NCBI GenBank assembly: GCA_002697625.1
Contig: NZWX01000010.1
Location: 1-35,592 of the forward strand
Origin: Flavobacteriales bacterium
GTDB taxonomy: Bacteria; Bacteroidota; Bacteroidia; Flavobacteriales; BACL11
Reading direction: 5' to 3'
Length of the DNA stretch: 35,592 nt
Below the pieces are notes generated by a model. That model did not search any database, was not told the DNA's origin, and saw only the letters and a program-made list of their open reading frames with translations. Each line of letters begins with the position of its first letter. Position 1 is the stretch's first letter. The position numbers were made by a program, and so were the translations under genes. Shown in pieces: positions 1 through 9,810 of this stretch.

Positions 1-1011
1 GTAATAATTAGTTCATGTAGTAGCGATCAACCTGAAATATGTACTTTTGAGTATTCTGATAATGGTTATTTTGTCACAAATGAAGGAAATTTTGGAAGTG
101 GAAATGGTTCTGTTTCTTTTGTTTCAATAGATGGCGTTGTTCAAAATAATATTTTTGAATGTGTAAACTCTAGTTATCTAGGTGATGTTGTTCAGTCAAT
201 GACTATTATTGATAGTAGTGCTTACATTGTAATAAACAACTCATCTAAAATAGAAGTTGTAGATGTTGAGACAATGAGATCATTAAATACAATTAATACT
301 GTTTTGTCACCAAGATATATTACTCAAGTGTCTAGCACAAAGGCTTATATTTCTGACTGGGAAACAAATTCAATTCATGTGTTAGATCTAAACAATCTAG
401 AAATTTTATCTACAATTAATGTTGGAAATGGTCCTGAGCAGATGATCTTTTCAAATGGTTATGTGTATGTATGTAATGTTGGTGGATTTGGATACGAAAA
501 GACAATATCTGTCATTGATGCTGAAAATGATGTTGTAATTAATACTATTGAAGTTGGAGATAAGCCTAACTCTATAGTTTCGGATGCTAATGGTAACATA
601 TGGGTTCTTTGTGGTGGGTATACTGAATATGATACAGATTGGACTGTATTGTCTCAAACCGCTGGTAGTCTTGTGAAAATAACTGGTAATAGTATTATGT
701 CAACATTTAATTTTGATTTAGGAAATAGCCCAAGTGATTTAGTAATTAATGACAATGGAACATCATTGTTTTACTCTGATGGAAGTTGGATTAAAAATGT
801 ATATAAATTTAATGTTTCTAATTTAGAACTTCCTACTACACCCATTATTAGTAGAAATTTTTATGGTCTTGGATATAATGATGGATATATTTATGGTAGT
901 GATGCTGTTGATTATGTGCAAAATGGATGGTCATATAAATATACTGAATCTGGAACAATACTAGATTCAGTACAGGTGGGTATAATACCTGGAGGTTACT
1001 GCTTTAATTAG
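1..1011 (+). CDS. BtuG/YncE-like beta-propeller surface lipoprotein (5' partial)
   Basis: The reading frame is open from base 1, so the start lies upstream of the window; 336 residues are visible. It begins with VIISSC, the end of a lipoprotein signal peptide whose lipid-modified Cys is encoded at 16-18. The body has repeated propeller blades with the pattern 'x-V-D-(5-6)-I-x-T-I-x-V-G-x-x-P' (for example near 384-444 and 510-570) and an early YFVTNEGNFGSG motif typical of DUF5074/YncE-like proteins of Bacteroidota. Within this group BtuG of Bacteroides is a surface lipoprotein that binds cobalamin and hands it to the TonB-dependent receptor BtuB. A role in B12 or related corrinoid capture is therefore an inference; the receptor gene that would support it is not in the window. 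A paralogue follows directly. Family assignment is fairly sure, ligand is not. Confidence 0.8.
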   Translation, partial: VIISSCSSDQPEICTFEYSDNGYFVTNEGNFGSGNGSVSFVSIDGVVQNNIFECVNSSYLGDVVQSMTIIDSSAYIVINNSSKIEVVDVETMRSLNTINTVLSPRYITQVSSTKAYISDWETNSIHVLDLNNLEILSTINVGNGPEQMIFSNGYVYVCNVGGFGYEKTISVIDAENDVVINTIEVGDKPNSIVSDANGNIWVLCGGYTEYDTDWTVLSQTAGSLVKITGNSIMSTFNFDLGNSPSDLVINDNGTSLFYSDGSWIKNVYKFNVSNLELPTTPIISRNFYGLGYNDGYIYGSDAVDYVQNGWSYKYTESGTILDSVQVGIIPGGYCFN

Positions 1012-1027
1012 AACTATTTATTGATAT

Positions 1028-1055
1028 AGGGAGGTTTTTACCTCCCTTTTTTTTT
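1028..1055 (+). terminator. Intrinsic terminator after the first propeller gene
   Basis: A perfect stem, GGGAGG (1029-1034) with CCTCCC (1041-1046), is extended by flanking A-T and inner T-A pairs, closes a four-base T loop and is followed by an unbroken run of nine T (1047-1055). It lies 17 bases after the stop of the first gene. This is the clearest Rho-independent terminator in the window. Confidence 0.85.
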
Positions 1056-1062
1056 ATCTTTG
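1055..1062 (+). promoter_or_regulatory. TAnnTTTG -7 element for the second propeller gene
   Basis: TATCTTTG matches the Bacteroidota sigma-A -7 consensus TAnnTTTG exactly and lies 14 bases before the ATG at 1077, implying a very short leader. It starts on the last T of the upstream terminator. No clear -33 TTG was seen at the usual distance. Confidence 0.55.
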
Positions 1063-1076
1063 TACTAAAATAATTT

Positions 1077-2138
1077 ATGAAAAAATATTTATTTATTCTT
1101 ATTACAGTACTTATATTTGGTTGCAAACCTGATAATGACCCAATTATTTCTCCTTCTAATGATTATGGAAAAGGCCTATACATCCTGACAGGAGAGGGGG
1201 TAAACTTTTATGATTATAAAAATAACGAGTTAAAAGAGAATATATATTCAACTGTAAATGGATTATCTTTAATAAATCCTTCTGCATTAAGAAACTATGG
1301 TGAACGAATGTATATAGTTACAGAAAATATATTTCATGTGGTTGATGTAGATAATTTCTTGTCAGAATTTTTTGTTGATGGATTTGACAATGCTCAGGAT
1401 TGTGAATATGCAAAGTTTAATAGGGTCTATGTCTCAGATAAAGGTAGTTCAGAAATAAAAGTGGTAGACTTAAATACAAGAGAGGTATCTGCTCATATAA
1501 AAACAGGTGAAAATGCAAATCCTTCAGATATTGTATTAAGTTGGGAAAGAGCATTTGTAGTTAATTCTGGTGGGGATGATCCCCTAAATTATGATTCTAC
1601 AATTTGCGCTATAAATGTAAAAGATGGAGTAATTCCTATTAACGAATTTTCAGGTAATATTTTAGTAGACAAAAACCCTGTTTCTATTTTACATAACGGA
1701 TCTATAATAGTATTATGTAAAGGAGTTTATGATGAAAATAATCCTGCAGTTAATGAAGAATCCTCCATTGTGTTGGTTGGTGCAGGTTCATTAAATTTAC
1801 AAACTTCTAATACTCTTTCTGGATTGTATGATGCAGATAATTTATTAATTAATAATTCTGGTACTAAATATTATATTACTACTTCTGAAGGTGTGTACTA
1901 TATTTCAACATCTAGTTTTAATCATACTTTAGTTACAGATAAGAAAGTGCCTACTTCTATGATTATTAATAGAGAGTCTTTTGCAAATACGGATACTACA
2001 TCTTTAGTTGTAGACTTCTTGTACATGAACGATAATAATAACAAAGATTATATTTACAAGTATAATGTATATCTTGATCAATTTGTTGATTCTTTTCAGT
2101 TAACTTCAGAAGTGATTGATTTAGAAATACATGAATAG
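1077..2138 (+). CDS. BtuG/YncE-like beta-propeller lipoprotein (second copy)
   Basis: 353 residues. The N-terminus MKKYLFILITVLIFGC is a lipoprotein signal peptide with lipid-modified Cys16, followed by an acidic Asp/Asn-rich linker suited to outer-membrane export. The rest shows propeller blades, for example VYVSDKGSSEIKVVDL and a GENANPSDIV segment, the same architecture as the gene just upstream, but the two are clearly diverged. It has its own promoter box after the terminator, so it can be expressed separately. By analogy with BtuG-type proteins it probably binds a ligand, perhaps a corrinoid, at the cell surface beside a TonB-dependent receptor; that is inference. It could equally be an uncharacterised DUF5074 protein with another ligand. 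Confidence 0.8.
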   Translation: MKKYLFILITVLIFGCKPDNDPIISPSNDYGKGLYILTGEGVNFYDYKNNELKENIYSTVNGLSLINPSALRNYGERMYIVTENIFHVVDVDNFLSEFFVDGFDNAQDCEYAKFNRVYVSDKGSSEIKVVDLNTREVSAHIKTGENANPSDIVLSWERAFVVNSGGDDPLNYDSTICAINVKDGVIPINEFSGNILVDKNPVSILHNGSIIVLCKGVYDENNPAVNEESSIVLVGAGSLNLQTSNTLSGLYDADNLLINNSGTKYYITTSEGVYYISTSSFNHTLVTDKKVPTSMIINRESFANTDTTSLVVDFLYMNDNNNKDYIYKYNVYLDQFVDSFQLTSEVIDLEIHE

Positions 2139-2205
2139 AAGAAATATAAAACTTTTAAGAAGATCATTCTTAATATTTTTTATATTTCTTGGATTATTAG
2201 TATAG
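2131..2205 (+). CDS. Possible 24-residue hydrophobic small protein
   Basis: An ATG at 2131 overlaps the last eight bases of the propeller gene (stop 2136-2138) and opens a 24-codon frame: a basic start (MNRRNIKLLRR) and then one hydrophobic stretch (SFLIFFIFLGLLV). This is the composition of a single-span membrane peptide or a bare signal sequence. The overlap would allow translational coupling. It may also be the stub of a decayed lipoprotein gene, or chance in A+T-rich DNA. No function can be given. Confidence 0.25.
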   Translation: MNRRNIKLLRRSFLIFFIFLGLLV

Positions 2206-2272
2206 TATATTTCTCTCTTATTTTAATATGAAATATTTATTTTCTGTCTGATAGAATGAGAGAAGATAAAAT

Positions 2273-3181
2273 CTACAGATTTTTCATCAACTCTTTATAA
2301 AGACTCACCATAGATTCTATATCCTTTTTATGTACTTTTTCATCAGGTGAATGAACATTGTCCTCAGGAGCTCCTACAAAACACCAATCCCATGGATAGT
2401 CGCTTTTTTGTAATTCATTTCCATCACTACCTCCAGCTCTCTCCACCTCTAACTGAAACGGAATTCCAGAGGAATGAGCAATTTCTATAACTCTTTTTAC
2501 ATATGATTTTCTTGGTATTCCACTATCCCTCAATGATATCGCACAACCATTTCCGTGTTTCACACCTTCTGTAACCCATGTGATATCAGAAATAAGAGCT
2601 TGCATTACTCCATATTTTTCCTGTATAAACTTACCCAAATATCCAGCAGAACCACCACCATGTTCCTCCCAAGATGAAAATACAATTATTCCATTGACTA
2701 GTGTTTTTGCTAATTCAAGAGCGTTCCAAACTCCTAATCTATTATCCATATAACAACTTTGAATAAATTCATCCGTTTCCCTGAAATCTACTTTAAATGT
2801 GAGAGAGGTGCCTCTATCTATTATTCTATTAAAATCAATAAATAGTTTTTCCTCCTTCTTCATTATCTTTCCTTCAATTTTACCCATTGAGTCTTCTCCA
2901 ACTAAAACAATTCCTTCAGTAGTAACTGGTCCTCCTATCTTTACAATTTCATTATTATATTTTACAGTAAAACCTATAGAGTCTAAATGTGCAAAAATTG
3001 CTGTTCTGGGAATTCCAAAAACCAATATAATATTATCCTGAAAACCTTGTCCGGTATGTACCATTGGCTGAACCTTCCAACTTTCTTTATTTTCCTCCAC
3101 ATAATTTAAAATAAAATTTGTCATACTAGTTTCTTCTCCAGAAGGAGCGTGTACTTCACACATTTTTTTTAATAATTCCAT
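2273..3181 (-). CDS. M42-family aminopeptidase-like metallopeptidase
   Basis: 302 residues from the ATG at 3181. A TTG one codon upstream keeps the frame, but the ATG overlaps the previous gene's TGA by one base (TGATG), which favours it. The dinuclear-metal ligands of the M42/M20-like fold are all visible: His65-Asp67 (AHLDSIGF), Asp146 (YMDNRLG), the catalytic Glu172 and metal Glu173 (SWEEHGGG), Asp199 (SDITW) and His277 (NVHSPDE). It should be a cytosolic aminopeptidase acting on peptides; it has no signal peptide. At 302 residues it is shorter than the usual 340-360, mainly because the lid domain (about residues 70-130) is short. It is the last gene of the ribD operon. The family call is solid, the substrate unknown. 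Confidence 0.88.
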   Translation of the reverse strand: MELLKKMCEVHAPSGEETSMTNFILNYVEENKESWKVQPMVHTGQGFQDNIILVFGIPRTAIFAHLDSIGFTVKYNNEIVKIGGPVTTEGIVLVGEDSMGKIEGKIMKKEEKLFIDFNRIIDRGTSLTFKVDFRETDEFIQSCYMDNRLGVWNALELAKTLVNGIIVFSSWEEHGGGSAGYLGKFIQEKYGVMQALISDITWVTEGVKHGNGCAISLRDSGIPRKSYVKRVIEIAHSSGIPFQLEVERAGGSDGNELQKSDYPWDWCFVGAPEDNVHSPDEKVHKKDIESMVSLYKELMKNL

Positions 3182-3792
3182 CAACTTTTTTTTATATATT
3201 CTATTGTTATTTCATGGTTTTTCTTAAAAGTGTCTTCTACATCTAAAGATTTACTTTTAGGAACTGCAAATATAAGTTTACAATCTATTTGAAAGTCTGT
3301 TTTTACTACTTCTAAATCAAATTCTTTTACCAGTCTCATTACATTATTCATTTGAGTATATTCAAAACAAACTTCAAATTGTTCTTTTAAAGTCTTTGTT
3401 GTAATTTTAGAATTGATAATAGCATTTGCTGCAGCTGTTTTATAAGATCTGATTAACCCAGAAATTCCTAGTTTGACACCTCCAAAATATCTAACTACAA
3501 TAATTAATATATTTGTTAAGTCATTCGACAATATCTGACTTAATATAGGTTTTCCAGCTGTAGAAGATGGTTCACCATCATCACCTGCTCTTTGAAATGA
3601 TTTATCAGGATGTAAAACAAATGCATAGCAGTAGTGACTTGCAGAATGTTCTATTTTCTTCACTTCTTCTATTTTGTCTTTTATGTCCTTTTCAGTATAA
3701 ACAGGATAGGAGTAAGATATAAATTTACTTCCTTTTTCCTTGTATGTGCCTGAGCTAGGATTTTGTACTTCTTTGTATATGTCTTCAAACAT
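3181..3792 (-). CDS. YigZ/IMPACT family protein (UPF0029)
   Basis: 203 residues. The start is taken at the ATG at 3792, which overlaps the upstream stop by one base (TAATG); an in-frame codon further upstream would add 11 residues reaching into the neighbour. The N-terminal domain has the family signature [15 protein letters not shown] (residues 68-82) and then [20 protein letters not shown]; the C-terminal part is the ferredoxin-like second domain. Bacterial YigZ proteins are small cytosolic proteins related to eukaryotic IMPACT, linked to translation control, but their biochemical role in Bacteroidota is unknown. It is third of four genes in an overlapped operon with ribD. Confidence 0.92.
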   Translation of the reverse strand: MFEDIYKEVQNPSSGTYKEKGSKFISYSYPVYTEKDIKDKIEEVKKIEHSASHYCYAFVLHPDKSFQRAGDDGEPSSTAGKPILSQILSNDLTNILIIVVRYFGGVKLGISGLIRSYKTAAANAIINSKITTKTLKEQFEVCFEYTQMNNVMRLVKEFDLEVVKTDFQIDCKLIFAVPKSKSLDVEDTFKKNHEITIEYIKKS

Positions 3793-4637
3793 TATACAGA
3801 TAGAATTAAAATTATAGAAATACAAGACAGACTAATACCTGACCAATTTAACAAACTCATTTCCTCCTTGTAATAGACATAACTTATAATTGAAGAAAGA
3901 AGTACCACTCCAATATTTAACACGGGAAAAACAATAATTCCTCCTAATTCTTCTAAAGATTTTAATATAAAATAAATACTAAAGTAGTTAGGAACTCCTA
4001 GTATCATTCCTGAAAAAACACTTTTTAATTTGATTTGGCTTTTGTCAAAAATCATTTTTACTAAACCAGTAATAAATGCAACACTAAAAATAGTAATGAT
4101 AAATTTATTATATTCATCATCTTGTTGATTTAAGAAAATCGTTTCAATATAATCAATACTAGCGTCTAATGTTCCAGCTCCAATAAATAGTAGAATAGCA
4201 ATATTTAAAGAGTGTACAGATGTTTGTTGTTTTTTAAAAGTACAATATACAGCAACTAAAGCAAGGATGATTCCAGAAAATTGTAATGCTGATATTTTTA
4301 CTTCGGGATAAAAGAAATAAGATAATAGTACTGGAATAATTAAAGACATCTTTGAGGACATAGCTGCGATAGACACCCCTAGTTTTTGAGTAGTTGTTGC
4401 CATTATATTAAACATTATCACGAAAAATATTCCAAGTGAAATAGTGGGATATATCCATGTGGAAGAAATTAACTCCTCTATACTTATATCTTTATTATAA
4501 ATAAAATAAGCTAGTAAACTAGCGGTAATATAGTTTATAGTTATAGCTTGATGTGTGTTAACCCCTTTTTTTTCAAATTCCTTAAAACAAAGAAATAAAA
4601 CAACAGTAAAAACTATGGATAGTATAAGTGAGATCAT
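3792..4637 (-). CDS. EamA/DMT-family transporter
   Basis: 281 residues with about ten hydrophobic segments evenly spread along the chain and short polar loops, split into two halves as in the drug/metabolite transporter superfamily (EamA). No soluble domain and no signal peptide. The ATG at 4637 overlaps the TGA of ribD by four bases (ATGA), so the two are probably translated together. Family members move small metabolites, amino acids or nucleotide-related compounds across the inner membrane. Its place between ribD and yigZ hints at a link to riboflavin or purine metabolites, but the sequence does not show the substrate. Confidence 0.85.
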   Translation of the reverse strand: MISLILSIVFTVVLFLCFKEFEKKGVNTHQAITINYITASLLAYFIYNKDISIEELISSTWIYPTISLGIFFVIMFNIMATTTQKLGVSIAAMSSKMSLIIPVLLSYFFYPEVKISALQFSGIILALVAVYCTFKKQQTSVHSLNIAILLFIGAGTLDASIDYIETIFLNQQDDEYNKFIITIFSVAFITGLVKMIFDKSQIKLKSVFSGMILGVPNYFSIYFILKSLEELGGIIVFPVLNIGVVLLSSIISYVYYKEEMSLLNWSGISLSCISIILILSV

Positions 4638-5662
4638 TTTGGGATAATAATTTCGAGTAAATCAGTATCTATTTCTTTAGAAGAAATTATCTCACCTTCA
4701 ATATTTGGAGAGCGTACTCCTTTTAAAAGTTCTGAATTTGTGTGGAAAACTCTTGCTTCATCCCATAAATTCTTATCTATAAAAGATTGCAAGGTTTTAG
4801 TTCCTCCTTCAACTATTAAAGATTGAATATTTTGTTTATATAAAACAATTAATATGTTATTAATCAATTTATTAAAATTAATTTTAATATAATTTTTGTT
4901 AGATTTTTTATGAGATTTTATTTCATTAAATATAATTGTGTCAGATTCAGAATTAAATAAGTTTAGATGTTCTGAAAGTTTTAAATTTTTGTCAATTACA
5001 ATCCTAGTAGGATTCTTTCCATTTACCTCACGAACAGTTAGTGATGGGTTATCTTTTTCAGCTGTAATCCTGCCTATTAAAATTGAATCTTCTTCTGATC
5101 TCCACTTATGTACTAATTTTTTGGATTCTTCTGAAGTCATCCACAAAGGTTCTTTTTGATCTAACGGAGCTATAAAACCATCTCTACTTTCTGCCCATTT
5201 TAAAATAATATATGGTCTTTTCTTCTCCTGTACAGTAAAGAATCGTTTATTTAAACGTCTAGATTCTTCATTTAAAACCCCAGTAATAACCTCAATACCT
5301 GCGTTCCTCATCCTCTGTATTCCCTTACCAGCAACTTTAGAAGAAGTGTCAACACATCCAATAACTACTTTAGATATCTTGTGTTTAATAATTAAATCTG
5401 AACAAGGAGGCGTTTTTCCGAAATGAGAACAGGGTTCTAAATTAACATAAATAGTAGATTGAGAAAGAAGACTTTTATCTTTTACATTGTTAATTGCATT
5501 TACTTCCGCGTGATGAGACCCATATTTTTCATGATAACCTTTACCGATAATTTCATCTTGATAAACTATTACAGAACCAACCATTGGGTTTGGAGTGTTT
5601 TTAGGAAAGCTTTTGCGAGCTAAATCCAAACATTTTTTAAGATAAAATTCATGATTTTCCAC
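4634..5662 (-). CDS. ribD: Bifunctional riboflavin deaminase/reductase RibD
   Basis: 342 residues. The N-terminal deaminase carries the zinc site His51-Ala-Glu53 (HHAEVNAI) and PCSHFGKTPPC with Cys78 and Cys87, after the TPNPMVGSVIV motif. From about residue 150 the reductase domain follows (LKWAESRDGFIAP, then SILIGRITAEKDNPSL). It converts 2,5-diamino-6-ribosylamino-4(3H)-pyrimidinone 5'-phosphate through deamination and NADPH reduction in riboflavin synthesis. The start is a GTG at 5662: an in-frame stop lies ten codons upstream and no ATG fits, and MENHEFYLKKCLDLA matches the usual N-terminus. It heads a four-gene operon and is divergent from prmC across 35 bases. Confidence 0.96.
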   Translation of the reverse strand: MENHEFYLKKCLDLARKSFPKNTPNPMVGSVIVYQDEIIGKGYHEKYGSHHAEVNAINNVKDKSLLSQSTIYVNLEPCSHFGKTPPCSDLIIKHKISKVVIGCVDTSSKVAGKGIQRMRNAGIEVITGVLNEESRRLNKRFFTVQEKKRPYIILKWAESRDGFIAPLDQKEPLWMTSEESKKLVHKWRSEEDSILIGRITAEKDNPSLTVREVNGKNPTRIVIDKNLKLSEHLNLFNSESDTIIFNEIKSHKKSNKNYIKINFNKLINNILIVLYKQNIQSLIVEGGTKTLQSFIDKNLWDEARVFHTNSELLKGVRSPNIEGEIISSKEIDTDLLEIIIPK

Positions 5663-5697
5663 CTTACAAACATAACTAATTTTCGTAAATTAGCTAC

Positions 5698-6561
5698 ATG
5701 AAAACTATATCAGATATACTTCCTTTTTTCTTATCAGAATTACAAGTTTTTTATCGAGAAAATGAAATAAAATCATTTGCTTATATTTCTATAAAACATA
5801 TATTAAATATGAGTAAGTCAGACACTATAATACATTCAAAAAAAATACTAGAAGAAGATCAGATATTAAGAATCAAATCAAGTATTTCTTCTTTAAAAGA
5901 ATATGAGCCTATTCAGTATATTTTTAAAGAGACAGAGTTCTATAAAAGAGAATTCTATTGTATGTATGGAGCTTTAATACCAAGACCAGAAACAGAGGAA
6001 TTAGTTGATTGGATTATTAGAGACAATAAAGAAACTAAGAAAAATTATTTAGATGTTGGTACAGGAAGTGGATGTATAATTATTTCATTATGTAATAATT
6101 TAAAGGGGAATTTTACTGGAATTGATGTTAGTAGAGATGCATTGAGAGTTGCAATATCAAATAATGATAGAAATGAAACCAATGTTAATTTTGAATGTGT
6201 GGATGTTTTAAATTATGAAGAGGATTTTTCTGTTTCTAACTTAAATGATAAATATGATGTAATAGTAAGTAACCCTCCTTATGTTTTGAATTCTGAGAAA
6301 GAACAGATGCAAAAAAATGTTTTAGATTGGGAACCTCATATTGCTTTGTTTGTTGAGGATGACGATTCATTTATTTTTTATAATAGAATTGCGGATAGAG
6401 CTAGCAAAATCTTAAATAAAAAGGGGTTATTATATTTTGAAATAAACGAAAGATTTGGAAAAGAAATCATAGAATTACTAGAAAAAAAAGGATTTGTTAA
6501 TATCGAGTTAAAAAAAGATATAAACGATAAAGATAGAATGATAAAAGCTATGTGGAAATAA
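5698..6561 (+). CDS. prmC: Peptide chain release factor N5-glutamine methyltransferase PrmC
   Basis: 287 residues. It methylates the Gln of the GGQ motif in release factors RF1 and RF2 using S-adenosylmethionine. The N-terminal helical domain (about 1-85) is followed by a Rossmann-like methyltransferase domain with the SAM-binding LDVGTGSGCI (near residue 121) and the diagnostic NPPY motif (192-195, SNPPYVL). PRPETEELV just before the SAM motif is also typical. The ATG at 5698 is 35 bases from the divergent ribD start; this prmC/ribD pairing is known in Flavobacteria. Confidence 0.95.
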   Translation: MKTISDILPFFLSELQVFYRENEIKSFAYISIKHILNMSKSDTIIHSKKILEEDQILRIKSSISSLKEYEPIQYIFKETEFYKREFYCMYGALIPRPETEELVDWIIRDNKETKKNYLDVGTGSGCIIISLCNNLKGNFTGIDVSRDALRVAISNNDRNETNVNFECVDVLNYEEDFSVSNLNDKYDVIVSNPPYVLNSEKEQMQKNVLDWEPHIALFVEDDDSFIFYNRIADRASKILNKKGLLYFEINERFGKEIIELLEKKGFVNIELKKDINDKDRMIKAMWK

Positions 6562-6562
6562 T

Positions 6563-6570
6563 TATTTTTG
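6563..6570 (+). promoter_or_regulatory. TAnnTTTG box before the NTF2-like gene
   Basis: TATTTTTG fits the -7 consensus, just after the prmC stop. An ATG at 6572 is too close to be used from it; the ATG at 6593 (22 bases downstream) fits and supports the shorter start of the next gene. T-rich sequence makes a chance match possible. Confidence 0.35.
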
Positions 6571-6592
6571 AATGTTAATTAAAAAAATAGAA

Positions 6593-7051
6593 ATGATTAC
6601 AAAAGAAGAAGTTTTAGGGTTTCAGAAGGACTGGGGAGATGGAATAGTGAGTATGAGTACCACCTTTAAAGATGGAGGAAATTATACTGATGAAGCAATA
6701 GAATTTATTAAAAGATTATATGCTTACGAATCAGAACAGGTATTATTTAAACCAACCTTGGCTGCAGATGTTCAATTTAGATTAGATAAATTAGGAGCTC
6801 TTTCGTATTTTGTTGGGTCCAACCCAGATTATTCAGAAGATAGTGGATTTGCTATAAAAGGTTGGAATAGTGTAAAGTGGGAAAATGAAGGTATCAAAAT
6901 ACTAGAAGACTGTGCTGTTTGTATGGGAAATTACTTTTTTGGAATGGAAGGTAAAGAGGATTTGAAAGTTGAATACACAATAGTGTTAAAAAAGATAGAT
7001 GGTACATTAAAAATGATTTTACACGATTCTCATTTACCTTATCAACAATAG
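6593..7051 (+). CDS. SnoaL/NTF2-like (CaMKII association-like) protein
   Basis: 152 residues from the ATG at 6593. A further ATG at 6572 would add MLIKKIE, but the shorter form starts MITKEEVLGFQKDWGDGIV, like family members elsewhere. Conserved stretches YESEQVLFKPT, SEDSGFAIKGW, AVCMGNYFF and the final LKMILHDSHLPY identify a small alpha+beta cone-fold protein often mislabelled 'phosphoribosyl-AMP cyclohydrolase'; it lacks that enzyme's cysteine metal motifs. Function unknown; the fold often binds small molecules or self-associates. Its TAG is directly followed by the ATG of ligA, suggesting shared translation. Confidence 0.75.
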   Translation: MITKEEVLGFQKDWGDGIVSMSTTFKDGGNYTDEAIEFIKRLYAYESEQVLFKPTLAADVQFRLDKLGALSYFVGSNPDYSEDSGFAIKGWNSVKWENEGIKILEDCAVCMGNYFFGMEGKEDLKVEYTIVLKKIDGTLKMILHDSHLPYQQ

Positions 7052-9042
<1,991 letters not shown>

Positions 9043-9043
<1 letters not shown>

Positions 9044-9606
9044 TGCAAATTCAATTTTTTGAAGATATAAAACATAAAATAGGGCAGTGGGTTTTCCAAA
9101 GAGAATTAAAACAGAACAAAAGAATGAAATCTGTTTGTAATCTTGAAGATGCAAAATCTATTGGTATTTTGTTTGAAGCAACAACAAAGGAACAAATTAA
9201 GGAAATGAAGCCTTTAGTTGATTATTTTTTTGGAATGAAGAAGGACGTAAAAGCTTTTGGATATGTAAACTCTAAAAAATATGAAGAATGCCATATACCA
9301 AAACTTCAATTTGATTTTTTCAATGTTAAGGACTTAAATTGGTATTACAAACCTCAAAACGACTATATTAGAAACTTCCTAAAAAAGGAATATGATATTT
9401 TGATAAATCTATCAGATAGTAAGTGTATTCCTATAAAGTATTTAGTAGCTTCTTCCGTTGCACGGTTTAAAGTAGGAAAACATGAGGATGGATATGAAAT
9501 TTATGATTTGATGATCAGGTTGGATAAAAAGGAAGATACTATGGAAAAGCTTATTTCAGAAATTTCAAAATATTTGAATATTATTAATAAAGACAATGAT
9601 TCATAA
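9043..9606 (+). CDS. DUF6913-like conserved protein
   Basis: 187 residues, soluble, no signal peptide. It starts in a TAATG overlap with ligA. Sequence features are a basic N-terminal helix, a strand 'SIGILFEATTKEQI', a GYVNSKK segment and a C-terminal 'DILINLSDSKCIPIKYLVASSVARFKVGK'. This pattern, including the position behind ligA, matches a small family of unknown function found in Bacteroidota that I recall as DUF6913. No catalytic motif is evident. The name should be treated as tentative; the gene itself is well supported by length and close coupling. Confidence 0.65.
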
Positions 9607-9672
9607 ACCAAAACTATTAATTATTTTTCTCAATTACTAAACCCTCAAATAAGAAAGTAAACTTTTATTTTA

Positions 9673-9810
9673 ATGATTAGATATATAATACTCTTAATTC
9701 TTTTTTCTGGATGCTCATCTTCTAGGGTAGAAGAATATAAAGAAGAATTAAATACTAATTCGTATAAAGATTCTTTGTTTATTGATTCTATCCGAATACA
9801 AACTCACTAA
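9673..9810 (+). CDS. Small 45-residue lipoprotein
   Basis: A 45-codon frame encodes MIRYIILLILFSGCSSSRVE followed by a charged, Ser-rich tail ending SIRIQTH. Residues 1-14 make a complete lipoprotein signal peptide with lipobox LFSGC (Cys14), and the mature peptide would be only about 32 residues. It sits alone between the DUF6913-like gene and the convergent peptidase gene, overlapping the latter's stop by four bases. A classic lipobox with polar tail is unlikely by chance, so this is probably a real small envelope lipoprotein, though a 3'-truncated remnant is possible. No function known. Confidence 0.55.
   Translation: MIRYIILLILFSGCSSSRVEEYKEELNTNSYKDSLFIDSIRIQTH

Noticed and set aside
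2211-2264. Inverted repeat TTCTCTC ... GAGAGAA between the convergent lipoprotein and peptidase genes.
   Set aside because: Only seven pairs with a 40-base A+T-rich loop and no T-run; not a convincing terminator.
5672-5697. Promoter-like boxes in the ribD/prmC gap (minus TATGTTTG; plus TAATTTTC).
   Set aside because: The minus match is only four bases before the GTG and would need a leaderless message; the plus one has a mismatch.
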